Shown: piece by piece, positions 46,889 through 57,250 of the stretch
How the letters are laid out: each line of letters starts with the position of its first letter
Numbering within the stretch: the stretch's first letter is position 1
NCBI GenBank assembly: GCA_028554755.1
Contig: JAPTOF010000003.1
Location: 5,975,501 to 6,039,500 of the forward strand
DNA length: 64,000 bases
From: Cordia subcordata
Lineage: Eukaryota; Streptophyta; Magnoliopsida; Boraginales; Cordiaceae
Direction: 5' to 3'
Made by a program: the position numbers and the translations under genes
Notes under the pieces: model-generated
Databases searched by the model: none
The model's input: only the letters and a program-made list of their open reading frames with translations
Told to the model about the DNA's origin: nothing

Positions 46889-47094
46889 CCAAGTGTTTGT
46901 CACAATGCCAAGGTAAGTTAACACAGGAAGGTAACACCCAAGGTTGGAAACCTCCAAGTGTTTGTCATAATGCCAAAGAAAGTTAACATAGAAAGGTGAC
47001 ATCCAAGGTTGGCAACCTTCAAGTGTTTGTCATAATGCCAAAGAAAGCTTACATAGGAAGATAGCACCCAAGGTCGGTAGCCTCCAAGTGCTTG
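46889..47094. repeat. 65-bp tandem repeat, three full units plus a stub
   Basis: CCAAGTGTTTGTCA(C/T)AATGCC begins units at 46889, 46954 and 47019, with a short fourth start at 47084. Each unit carries CACCCAAGGT(T/C)GG. Such tandem repeats in the 3' part are typical of Tat elements. The overlapping minus frames are products of the repeat. Confidence 0.93.
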
Positions 47095-47675
47095 ATGAAA
47101 CATTCTAACTTGAATGCTCACTATTAACCACCAAGGCTACGACAAAGCTTCTCAACGTCAATACACAAGAACCTCCAACAAATACACAAAGCCATGGAAG
47201 CCCGCTACTTGGTAAGTCTATAATGCAAACCTAAACGGGCAACGATCAAAGATATTCATTTGCACCATAGAAAACCCGCCACCTCAGCTCGATGCTCTGT
47301 TACTATTTCTATTAAAGTGCTTAGTTACACTTGACAAGTATGACTTTGTCCGCGTGCATGTGTGCGCCTCCTTGTACGACGTGCCTAATAAATCATAATG
47401 GTCCAAATATTTCAAATTTCTCACAGCATACTAACGTGCTCTACTACTTTTGACAGGTATCACCTTGGGCGTCTTATGCAGTTTCCGTCCTACAAGCCAC
47501 CGAGGTGCATCACCACCCTTCGCAGTAATAACGGATAGCCCCATTGCTCTCCTTTTTTATTCAACATAGTCACCGTCCCGATTGGTTTCTCAGTTACCAT
47601 AATTCAACGTAAGCACTCGATAGAGCTCTTGAAACAAGACTCAGTCATAACTCTAAAGATTTTTAGTAAAAGCTC
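47095..47675. other. 3' non-coding region of the Tat element
   Basis: No gene or repeat recognised between the tandem array and the antisense ORF. Confidence 0.55.
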
Positions 47676-48365
47676 TTGAGGTTACGTAAATTAAAGCTTC
47701 ATTACAAACAGCGAGCGAGGGTTACAGGATACAAAATTGAGATGCCACGATGTAAGCAAGTTGAACAAGCCGAAACCAACCCTAAGTTGTGCATCCTTCC
47801 TCGCCTTGGCATGAGACGTCGAGAACTGTCTGGGGAGTTTTTTGCAGAAGGAATCCGATACACCACTACAGAATAAGAATTCAAGTACTACAGTGAATCT
47901 AGCCAGTTAAGCGAGGATGTTGTGGTGGTTCAGCCTAGACTTGGAGATTGGTCTAGCTCCTATGTTAAAGGAGAAATAACCATGTTTCAGGATGTTCTCG
48001 ACTTAGGAATCTGGATTCCATTTCGTCCTTACCTGTGTGCCATTTTCAACACCTATGGAATTAGTCCCGGACAACTACACCTATGCGGATGGAAAATCAT
48101 GTTGGCAACGCTCATCTTACTACAGCAAAAAGGAATTCATTTCTCAATTCCTATCTTTAAGACATTGTTCACCTTTGTTCGGTATGCTAAAAAGCCCGAT
48201 TGTTCGGCCTCTCCGCTCGCGGGAGTTACAAGCTTCTCGATTCTTTTCGGTCTGATGATGATGGCTCATGAAGAGGAAAGTATCTGTTTCTTGCTCGTAT
48301 ACATGGCGTTTAGGATGTCCGTTAGATATGGGTTACTACTGCACAGAACGAACTTCCGAGGTTAA
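47676..48365 (+). pseudogene. Antisense ORF of the Tat element, N-terminal domain
   Basis: A plus-strand frame, opposite to pol, with one TAA at 47874-47876. It contains FQDVLDLGIWIPFRPYLCAIFNTYGISPGQLHLCGWKIMLATLILL, split here only by description: a hydrophobic-aromatic pattern typical of the putative gypsy-type transposon domain (Transposase_28 family) encoded antisense in Tat elements such as Grande. After about 48235 the pattern is lost and another frame carries WRLGCPLDMGYY, so a frameshift is likely. Function of this family is unknown. Confidence 0.7.
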
Positions 48366-48730
48366 GTGAGGACACACGTAGAGCTCTACTTTCTTTAGCT
48401 ATGTAATGCAGGAGTCAATTATTCTATGTGAAAGATTTAATTACCCGCGATAATCTTGTTGCAGAAGGCTTTGCCGTGCAACTAGAGTTTAGGGTGTGTC
48501 TGAGCACTGCAATTGGCCTTGGGGTAGATCGGCCCACTCGCGTAATGAAAAACACGTGACGTCGAGCCTACAGCTCTGTTATTAGTGGTGCACTTTCTTC
48601 TAGCGTAGCTGCTCCTTCTTGTCCCGCTGAGTCAGACTCTTCACCAGTCTCGAGAGGTTCTGGTGAAACAGAAAGTGATCATGACGATGAGTAAGACAGG
48701 GGCATCCCCACTCTATAAGGGAACTAGGAT

Positions 48731-49744
48731 ATGAGTGATTCTTCAGACAGCGATCTTCCTAGCATCCCACCTAACTTGGAGACCATTGGTTCTTCCTCTT
48801 CAGATGACTCAGGTATGGTCATATGCACTTTGCTACTTTACTTCTTTCCCTTTCCCGTTGCCTCCTACTATTTTATTTCCATCATTTTTATATTTATTAT
48901 TATTATTATTATAATATATATATGTATATATATATATTTATTTATTATATATATATATATATATATATTATCAACATAGATGCAAGAGAAAGGCAGAAGA
49001 CCGCTATGGTAGTAGTTGAGAGACTCACACATAGCCAAAAAAGGAAAGGAAGCTCTTTATCCCGGCCCTCTAATGTGGAAAGAGCGTCTGGCAGCAGACT
49101 CCAATATTTGAATACTTCCTCAATTGTAACCCCAGTCCCTGTGGCAATTGAGGAGGATGTATTTACGTGTTTTACTAAGAGAGGTGCAGCGGTACGTGCG
49201 CGTATACCCTTATGTTGTGTATAGCCTTCTCATCATTTTTTTCTTTTATTTTCTATCTTATTGGACGCAGCTCGTATCGGAGATTTCTTCCTTTGTGGCA
49301 ATGGTTCCCGATATGTCGGCCAAATGCCAAGATCTTCAATGCCTTCTTACCAATGAACGAGAAGCACGTGCTAAGGCTGAAAAGGGGCTTGCAGATGAGC
49401 AGGCATGTCGTCTTAGGCTAGCGAAGGAACTTGAGATGGAGCGATCGTCCCGAATCAAAGCAGAAGAGAATCTCACAGCTGTCGGGGCTGCTAAAGAGGA
49501 GCTTGAATCTAAATTCAATTCCCAAATTAGAGAAGCCAGGAGGAATGCCGTGAGTGAATACAAGAAGAGCAAGAAATTTGGTAAATATGTTGCCAGCATA
49601 TCAAGGCTCAGCTCAGAAAAGCCTACTGAGCAAATTGTCAAAAATTGCTTACGTAAAGTTCAGCAAATGTATTCAAACGTTGACATCAGCCATTTTAAAG
49701 CTATTATTACTCTCCCAACTCCTCGCATCGATCGAGCTTAATTA
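48731..49744 (+). pseudogene. Antisense ORF of the Tat element, C-terminal exons
   Basis: Three exons, 48731-48812, 48980-49191 and 49271-49744, join with consistent phase to 255 codons plus stop. Introns 48813-48979 (CAG/GTATGG to CATAG) and 49192-49270 (GCG/GTACGT to CGCAG) have proper borders. The product has a Ser/Asp-rich acidic stretch (SDSSDSDLPSIPP), a basic segment (SQKRKGSSLSRPS) and a long Glu/Lys/Ala-rich coiled coil (ANERE-like, LTNEREARAKAEKGLADEQ). Between 48366 and 48730 the same acidic Ser-rich style continues with stops. The start at 48731 is just the first ATG after those stops, so the intact ancestor was longer. Confidence 0.7.
48895..48968. repeat. TTA/TA microsatellite inside the first antisense intron
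   Basis: TTATTATTATTAT followed by TATATA runs; confined to intron 48813-48979. Confidence 0.9.
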
Positions 49745-50527
49745 AGTACTGACCCTTCGTCTGTGTCAGGTCTACCTAACACAGGAGATGCTACCCCGCC
49801 CTAACTTTGCCGGGATGTAAGAATCGCTCTAGCTACTTGCTTTTTGTTCTATGCTCTTTTTTTTTTTTTAAACTGCAGACACTTATTTTTATCGAAGCCA
49901 ACTTTAAATTCTATCTTTTTTGTGCATATACTTGGCTACACACGTGTATATATACATACATATAAATAGGTACTGGAAGACTACTTGACCCGCTTTTCGG
50001 ATAGGAGACTTGCCGAGCTTGTCAAGGCTTTCAGCGAGTTGACTTGAATGTGATGAGGCAGGCTGTCCCTCTTTATGGGGGAATTTGATATTAATTTGCA
50101 GCAGAATATTGAATGATCAAGAGCTACCATTGGCCTGAGAAAGGCAATTTGTTTTGCAAACTTGTAAGAAGTGGAAACTAATTTGTTAGTCTGTGAAAAC
50201 GTTGGTTGTCGTCAACCAATGGGAGGTGTAGAGGCTATTATTAGCCTTGTACGTGACCGTAATCACTGCTAATTTTGTCAGAGATAAGACTGTTGTTAGT
50301 CGTTTTGACCATGACTGACAAGAGTATTTTCTCGAAAGAAAAATATACTTATTTGCGATACTTTTACCTTTTTCTTTGCGACTAAAGCCTAACCTCCAAC
50401 AAAGGGAAAGGGAAAGAAACAGAAAGAAACTTTTTGACGAGGCTCTTCTAATGGCACTCGTTTGAACCTAGCCCTTTAACAGTAATCTACTTCCACCATA
50501 AAAGGAAAAGAAAAAAAAGAAAACTTA
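49745..50527. other. Spacer between the antisense ORF and integrase
   Basis: The two ORFs converge here. No feature beyond short A- and T-rich runs; a purine-rich run lies at 50402-50432. Confidence 0.55.
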
Positions 50528-51370
50528 CTAAAAATGATATTTCTTCAGATGAATCGCATTCCAGCTATTTGGTAATTCCTTGGCGTCCTTTGCGCAAAGT
50601 TTGTACAGCCGCCATTCGACCACTTTAGTTATTTGGTAAGGTCCTTCCCAGTTAGGGCCCAACTTTCCCGCATTTACCTCCTTGGTATTTTCGAAGACCC
50701 TCCTGAGTACCCAGTCTCCTTGTTTGAACATCCTCACCCTTAAATTCTTATTGTAATACTTGGCAATATTTTGTTGATATGTTGACATACGAATGAGGGC
50801 TTGTTCCCTCCTTTCGTTAGTGGCATCAAGTTCGTAGCGCATTCCCTTGTCATTTTGTTCTTCAATTGCCTGGGTGACTCGAAGGGTTGGAAGACTGACT
50901 TTTGCTGGAATAATTGCTTCAACACCATATACTAGTGAAAACAGCATTTCTCCAGTGGAGGTCCTAGCCGTGGTTCGGTAAGACCACAACACACAAGGGA
51001 GTTCCTCTGCCCATCGTCCTTTAGCACTTTCTAATCTTTTCTTTAGCGTGGAAATTATGGTCTTGTTGGATGATTCCGCGAACCTGTTGGCTTGCGGGTG
51101 CCTTGGTGTAGAAAACGTGAGCTTGATTTTCCATTCCTTGCAGAAATCCTTGAAATTATGGCTAATAAATTGAGAATCGTTATCCGTGACAATCTCCTGA
51201 GGCACTCTAAATCTGCATATTATGTTTTTCCACACAAAGTTCTTGACCTCCCTGTCTCGAACCTGATGGTATGACTCAGCTTCTACCCACTTGGAAAAAT
51301 AATCTGTAGCAGCCAACATAAACACCTTTTGTCTCGGTGTAGTGGGTAGCTTCCTGACAGTATCCATTCT
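50528..51370 (-). pseudogene. pol: Tat element integrase
   Basis: A long frame with the core D,D,E residues in ATDYFSKWVEAE, VTDNDSQF and ANRFAESSNKTI, then the C-terminal region ending GPYQITKVVEWRLYKL and HLKKYHF. Family members normally have Gly where NRFAES has Arg, and TDNG where this has TDND. The N-terminal zinc part lies in the broken stretch 51370-51790. Confidence 0.9.
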
Positions 51371-51799
51371 CTACTTCATAAATGGCCACAGTGAAGTGAT
51401 CGAAGTCAGCAGCTCAGCTGGTTGCCGTGGGATTTGTGCAAATCTCTGGCAACTGTCGCATTTTCTCACGTAGTTGCGAGTGTCAAAACGAATAGTTGGC
51501 CAATAATATCCCGCAAAATGTGCCCGGTTGGCCAAACTTCTCGCCCCCGCATGGTTCCCTCATTGTCCTTCATACTACTCCGCCAAGACGTAATTGGCCT
51601 CGCTTGGGCCTACATATCATAGGTAGGGCCCCAAATAAGACCTTCTGTATAAGCTTTCGCCAATAATGCAAAAGCGAGCGGCTTTTGTTTTAAGCTTCCT
51701 GGCTTCTGCACGATCTTTAGGGACAACATCATCCTTGAGGTATTGGATGATCAGGGCCATCCAATTTGACTCGTTATCTACGCACACGACCTCAACCTC

Positions 51800-52280
51800 T
51801 CATTCCTTTGCAATGGCTAGCCATTGAAGATATACCACTGGGATAGTCTTTGAGACAGAGGACTGCGTTGTTCCTCTAAAGCTTGCTAATGCTTCTGCAT
51901 GGCGGTTATTATCTCGACTTATCTGTTTTATCACAAATTCTTTGAACGACGGTAATAACTCCTTAACCGTAGTAAGATAGGCCATCATTTTCTCACCTTT
52001 CGCCTGGTAGATCCCCAAATTTTGATTTACAACTAATTGGGAATCGCTATTTACCGTAATGCGCTTAATGCCTATTCCCTTCGCTAGCATTAAGCCTGCT
52101 ATCAAGGCTTCATATTCGGCCTCATTGTTTGTGGCCTTGAAGCCACACCTTACTGATTGCTTGATTATGTTTCCTTCAGGTGACTATAGTACCATACCAA
52201 GTCCACTACCCTTCACGTTACTTGATCTGTCCACAAAAAGCTCCCATTGCCCGAGTTCAAGGCTTTCAGTGAGACACGCT
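51800..52280 (-). pseudogene. pol: Second (archaeal-type) RNase H of the Tat element
   Basis: GLMLAKGIGIKRITVNSDSQLVVNQ and YLTTVKELLPSF, with HAEALASF at the end, match the additional RNase H that only Tat-lineage Ty3/gypsy elements carry between the usual RNase H and integrase. Its first catalytic region near 52240 is in frame but interrupted by stops. Confidence 0.85.
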
Positions 52281-52282
52281 AC

Positions 52283-52870
52283 TTACTTTTTTGCCTTTGA
52301 TTGATTGTCCGGTGTAAATTCTGCTACAAAGTCAGCCAAGATTTGAGACTTCATCGCAGACCTTGGTTGGAACTCGATGTCATATTCGCTCAGCTCGATA
52401 AGCCATTTAGCAAGATGGCCGGACAATTCAGGCTTATGCAAGACCGCTTTCAAGGGAAAAGTGGTCAATACTACGATAGGGTGGCCTTGGAAATATGGCC
52501 TTAACTTGTGGGCAGCGGTTACGAGAGCCAGAGCTAGCTTCTCCAATTGGCTGTATCTGGTTTCTGCGTCAAGTAAGACTTTGCTGGTGTAATACACGGG
52601 GAACTGCCGTTTGCCTTCTTCTCGGACCAACACAGTACTGATCGCGGCTCCTGAAACTGCCAAATAGACGAACAAGGTCTCTCTATCTTTTGGTTTGGAC
52701 AGCAACGACGGGCTGACAAGATACGTCTTCAACTCTTTTAATGCCATTTCGCACTCGGCCATCCACATGAAATCCTTGTTCTTGCGTAGTACATCAAAAA
52801 ATAAATGACATCTATCTGACGACTTTGAGATGAATCTACTGAGGGCTGCGATTCTACCTGTAAGTTTCAT
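52283..52870 (-). pseudogene. pol: Tat element RNase H (first)
   Basis: KLTGRIAALSRFISKSSDRCHLFF joins the end of RT. ALKELKTYLVSPSLLSKP, LFVYLAVSGAAISTVLVRE, VYYTSKVLLDAETRYSQLEKLAL and KAVLHKPELSGHLAKW follow, the normal order in Ty3/gypsy. The reading frame differs from RT by one base; the shift lies at about 52870. Confidence 0.9.
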
Positions 52871-53679
52871 AACTTTTGCATGTTCCTTGGAGACGGGATA
52901 TTAAGCACGGCTCTTATTTGATCTAGGTGTGCCTCGATTCCTCGCTGGGTAACAAGGTATCCGAGGAACTTTCCAGACTTGACTTCAAATGAACATTTGG
53001 TAGGATTAAGCTTCATACTGTACTTTCTCAAAACTTCAAAAGCCTGCTCTAGATGTCTGACATGCTGCTCTACTGCCAAAGATTTCACCAGCATGTTATC
53101 AATATACACATCTATGGCGCGCCTTAGCTGGTCAGCGAACATCTTGTTAACAAGGCGCTGATAGGTTGCTCTTGTGTTCTTCAAGCCAAAAGGCATGACC
53201 TTGTAACAATAAAGGCCACGTTCAGTGATGAACGATGTCTTCTCTTGATCAGCCAAGTGCATGAATATCTAGTTATATCCAGAAAATGCATCCATGAAAC
53301 TAAGGAATTCATGTCCGGCTGTTGCATCCACTATCATATCGATATGCAGTATGGGAAAGGAATCCTTGGGGCATGCTTTGTTTAGATCCGTGAAATCAAT
53401 ACAAACCCTTCACTTTCCATTCTTTTTCTTTGCCATGACGACATTCGCTAACCAGTCCGGGTAATGCACCTCTTTAACAAACCCCACATCCATTAGTTTT
53501 TGAACCTCTTCACTGATGACGCAATTTCTTTCAGGGGCAAATTTTCTGCGCTTTTGCCTAACGGGGGCAAATTCTAGGTCAACTTTCAACTCATGAACAA
53601 TTATCTCAGGTTCTATTCCCACCATATCAGCATATGACCATGCGAAGCAATCCTTATTTTTACTAAGAAAATCTACCAC
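52871..53679 (-). pseudogene. pol: Tat element reverse transcriptase
   Basis: One frame with stops at 53412-53410 and 53265-53263. Motifs: VQKLMDVGFVKEVHYPDWLANVVMAKKKNGK, then RVCIDFTDLNKACPKDSFP, MPFGLKNTRATYQRL, and VYIDNMLVKS where the catalytic YIDD should be. The Asp to Asn change alone would abolish activity. KCSFEVKSGKFLGYLVTQRGIEA marks the end of RT. Confidence 0.92.
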
Positions 53680-54309
53680 CTAATTTCTTAATTCTGGCTC
53701 CAACCCCGACCCAATCTGAACAGTATGACTTGGTTCATCTGGATCAACCTGAACTTCGTCCAGTGCCTCCGGCTGTGACTGCTCAAATGATGCCGGTGAG
53801 GGAGCCATCTCCACGTGGTATAAAGTGTCATGTCGAGCTCCCCTCATTGCGGTGCAACAACATCTGCGGGAATCCGATTGCTGTCCCCTTATCTCTCGAA
53901 TTCCCCACCTAGTTGGAAATTTAATAACCTGATGGTACGTGGATAGGACTGCTTTCATTTCATGAATCTAGGGTCTGCCCAGTATGATGTTGTACGGGGA
54001 CAGGCAGTCTATCACCAAAAACCTCACGTCCAAGTTGACGCCCTCTACAAAAACTGGCAAGTGTATTTCTCCAATGGTGTGCTTTTGTTCACCGTTGAAT
54101 CCTATCAAGGGAGTGGACTGCCTTATGAGCTGATGTTTGTCGATTCCCATCTCCTTGAGAGTGTCGAGCATCAGGACGTTTGCGGAGCTGCCATTATCTA
54201 CCAGGATCCTTTGAACATAGCAATTAGCTACCATCAGCGTGATGACTAATGCGTCATCATGTAGGTTGTTTAGGTGGGTGGTCTCGTAATTAAAGAACAA
54301 TACCATCAT
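53680..54309 (-). pseudogene. pol: Tat element protease
   Basis: Same frame as gag and RT. The retropepsin active site reads ILVDNGSSANVLML near 54200, followed by LIGFNGEQKHTIGEI and YNIILGRP. The Asp is kept; the following Thr of DTG is Asn, which is normal for many Tat elements. A stop at 53970-53968 separates it from the linker to RT. Confidence 0.88.
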
Positions 54310-54435
54310 TTCTGGACCTAAATCAATTGGTCACGGGGAATGACGATCCTGTCCCCCTGTTTGGCGAGCATGTCATCTTGCTGCTGTGACAGTGATCCCG
54401 CTAATATGCGATCCCCCTATAATATAGTTCACTGT

Positions 54436-55980
54436 TCACTTGTGACGCGGAGGGCTTGGTGGGTTTGGAAGGACTGAATCTTCAGCTTTCCACTTTCCTT
54501 TTTGCCGAAGGGTTTGGTTCCCCTTGTCAGAAAGGAGCTCAGTTAAATATCCTTTCTTCAGCAGTTCAGCTACCTCCCACTTGAGACCATTGCACTCTTC
54601 TGTGGCGTGGCCATAATCCACGTGGAATTCACACCACTTTGTCATGTCCCTCATTTGTGCAGGGGATCTTAACTTTACCAGCCATTTAACTACATTCCCC
54701 ATGGTTCTAAGGGTATGAACGAGCTCGGAGAGGGTCACTGAGAAGTTATACTCCGGAGCTCTTGCCTTCCTCTTCGAGTCATGGTCGAGGGGTCACCTTC
54801 TGTCGCGTGGTCTCCCATCAACCATCCTGTTTTCATTCTTGCTTCTGAGAGGATAAGGCTCATGCCTTCTTGAGTGACGACCCAAGTGTATGTCCTCTTG
54901 CCTTCTAATTGGGGAAGTGCGGCGAAGATTGGCGCGATCGTCCTCCCATTTGATCTGTGCCCAAGCCTTGGCGAGAGCATCCTCCATAGTCTTGGACGGG
55001 TATGTCGTAAGCTCTTTATACAGGTTTGAGTCTGGTAAAATCCCTCTTCTAAAGGCGGAAACTACTGTAGCCATGTTACATTAGGGGATGGCTACTTTCT
55101 CTCTGTTAAATCTTTCTACGTAATCCTTAAGAGATTCTCCCCTTCTCTGTACAATCAGATATAGATCATTTGACTGTTTTTCCAACTTCCTACTGCTCAC
55201 ATACTATTTAACAAACATATCGGTTAACTGAGCGAAGGAAGAGATGCATCCATTTGGGAGATTGGTAAGCGCAAGGCCTGCCAGACTCGAACCAAAGCTC
55301 TTACACATGCAAGCTTCTCTCTTGTCACGGGGAATAGCTACAGTATACATCTTCCACTTGTACTGCATTATATGGTCGTTGGGGTTCGATGTACCATTGA
55401 ACGGTTTCATGTTCTGAAAAGTGAATTTGGGCTGCAGATCTACCATTGCAATGGCATCTACGAAGAGAGATTCTGCATAACTATCTGCGTCACTCCTTTT
55501 TATAGGTACGGGTACCCCTGGGATTCTCTAGATCAAGGATTTCAATTCAGCAAATCGTTTGAACAAGTCAGGGTGTGATCCATCTTGTGCGGGTATCCCG
55601 TGTTCCCCTATCGCTTTCTGCTGATTCGATGGGCCGGCTGCGTTGACGCTTGTTACCATAGTGGTTGCTGGTATGTACGTAGTGGCTGCAGCTGGCAGGA
55701 CACTACTCCTAGGGGTCTAGCGAGGTGTAAAATCCAATGACTACATCAGGTCTACTTGTTCAATTAGCACAGCCTTTCCTTTACCCTAGGATGCTGTGGT
55801 TGCCAGGAAGGTATTGATCTTTTCTAACAGATCCAGGTTTTCTTATCGTATGGCATTGTTTTCGGCTTCTACATCCTTGAACCTACCCTCATACATTGCA
55901 ATTTTATTTTCATAGGACGCCATCTTTGTCAAGATGGACTGCACATCGGTGTAATTGCTAGAACTGGGGTCAGTCATCAT
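54436..55980 (-). pseudogene. gag: Tat element gag
   Basis: ATG at 55980 opens MMTDPSSSNYTDVQSILTKMASYENKI, a coiled-coil start. The capsid part runs MKPFNGTSNPNDHIMQYKWKM, then LPNGCISSFAQLTDMFVK, SRKLEKQSNDLY and GESLKDYVERFNREKVAIP, with stops at about 55845, 55204 and 55078. The zinc-like motif WCEFHVDYGHATEECNGL is near 54630. All pieces share one frame. Confidence 0.88.
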
Positions 55981-56039
55981 TGAGTCGTTGGTTTGGTGTG
56001 AGTGTATCGTTTCTAGCTATGAAGTCGATTATCGAGGCC

Positions 56040-56057
56040 TCACGGTGGGCACCAAAT
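56040..56057 (-). other. Primer-binding site region of the Tat element
   Basis: Minus-strand ATTTGGTGCCCACCGTGA directly follows the 5' LTR end TTTACA. The word TTTGG(C/T)GCCCACCGTGG is common at this position in plant Ty3/gypsy elements; I do not assign the tRNA. Confidence 0.75.
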
Positions 56058-56556
56058 TGTAAAGGGCGTTTCTCTTACAATAGTATTGGGCTCGATAACC
56101 TACAAGACCAGAAAGCGTAATGAACACGGAAACCTTTGACACCGGTGTGGTACCGGCCAGAGATGTTCCGACGCTCAAGTCAGTATTGAAACGTTTGAGG
56201 AAAAATGTATTTGGAGTAGTTATGGGGCTTTCAGGGCAAACCAGGTAAAGGTTTTCAGTGTACATGTCTTGCTTTTCTCTCTCGGTGAAACGTGCTTTTA
56301 TAGCTATCTGACGGAAGAGTCCTTTTTGCTTTCTATCCACGTATCTCCATCCATCTTCGCTAGCCAACGCGTTGAACTTTATCTTGTGAGATTGTGCTTA
56401 TCGCTTATTGTATTCATTGTCCAGGTTAATTGCTCGGTCACATCCCCGTGGGCTTTCAACTTTGATCCTGATTTAAAGCATAAGGCCCAACAAACTGGGC
56501 CTTGATTTGAACACAATCATGGACCTTCGCAAGTCCAACGATTCATGGCCCAAACA
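56058..56556 (-). repeat. Tat element 5' LTR (right copy), 499 bp
   Basis: Plus-strand ends TGTAAAGGGCG and GGCCCAAACA; matches 45585-46085. Confidence 0.95.
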
Positions 56557-56561
56557 CAAAT
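56557..56561. other. Target-site duplication CAAAT, right
   Basis: Matches 45580-45584 exactly. Confidence 0.96.
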
Positions 56562-56648
56562 AATTAGGCAAAGTAATTTAAAATTTTCTTTCCTTTTTCT
56601 TTTTCTTTACACAAAAAAATTAATATTAACGATCAAGAAAAGGACTGA

Positions 56649-56768
56649 AAGAGTGTTTGACTTTGCTTATTTGGTGCTTATAAGTACTTAAAGAGTAAAA
56701 AACATGTGAGAAGGTACTTTTTTCTATGTACTTATAAACACCCAAAATTAGCAAAGTTAAACACCCTT
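56649..56768. mobile_element. MITE, 120 bp, AAGAGTGTT ends, TGA target site
   Basis: The left arm AAGAGTGTTTGACTTTGCT and right arm AGCAAAGTTAAACACCCTT are inverted repeats, and the whole element folds (CTTATAAGTAC against GTACTTATAAAC). TGA flanks both sides (56646-56648 and 56769-56771). Size, structure and 3-bp target site resemble PIF/Harbinger MITEs. A relative is at 59505-59621. Confidence 0.85.
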
Positions 56769-56771
56769 TGA

Positions 56772-57250
56772 GTTGCACCTGGATGCAAGTGCTCCTTGGA
56801 CCATATTGATGCATGATATCTTTGGCTGGTAGCTACAAAGAAACCAATGAATGTACTCGTTGATATTTGAATTTGTGTTAAGACACCAATGAATGTACTC
56901 ATCGATAATTAAATTTGTGTTCTACTCTTTATGAATTGATATCACTACCATATCAACTAACAAATTGGTGATACATAATATTGCATCCGGACACAATAAC
57001 GTATAAAAAATTTTTGGCAAGTAAACATAGTACCATAGAGTCCAAGGTAAATGAGTACATCGCAAGTCCTCAAACAGCGCAAAGTTTGATAACAGCCTTA
57101 AGCAAAATATTTCACATACTATATGATACAACTATGGACCAGCCTACACTTCTTAATACCACACCAAATTTTCAAAACTATCCTCTCAAGTTTCTGTGTA
57201 ACAATACTTATAATATGTGAGGACAGTTCTCAGCTTTCCCCTATGCACCC
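56772..57250. other. 3' flank of the LEA-like gene
   Basis: No other gene. The T/A-rich part nearest 57250 probably includes the 3' UTR of the minus-strand gene. ATGAATGTACTC(G/A)T(T/C)GATA occurs twice (about 56848 and 56890). Confidence 0.5.

Larger units (their letters stand above)
45585..56556 (-). mobile_element. Tat-lineage Ty3/gypsy LTR retrotransposon, 11.0 kb
   Basis: This is a full-length insertion on the minus strand, with LTRs 56556-56058 and 46085-45585 and a perfect CAAAT target duplication. Order in its direction: primer-site region TTTGGTGCCCACCGTG (56057 down), gag, protease, RT, RNase H, a second RNase H, integrase, a long 3' non-coding part with an antisense ORF and a 65-bp tandem repeat, then a polypurine tract. 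RT before integrase makes it Ty3/gypsy. The second RNase H, the gag motif WCEFHVDYGHATEEC and the antisense ORF place it in the Tat lineage (Grande/Retand-like). Stops, a frameshift and an Asp to Asn change in RT show it is dead. LTR divergence is about 5% by eye. Confidence 0.95.

Noticed and set aside
46889..47094. Direct repeats considered as a CRISPR-like array
   Set aside because: Units are contiguous with no unique spacers, the repeat is 65 bp, and the context is a plant retrotransposon.
46787..47121. Two overlapping minus frames with repeated FLWHYDKHLEV and FGIMTNTW words
   Set aside because: They translate the 65-bp tandem repeat in two frames.
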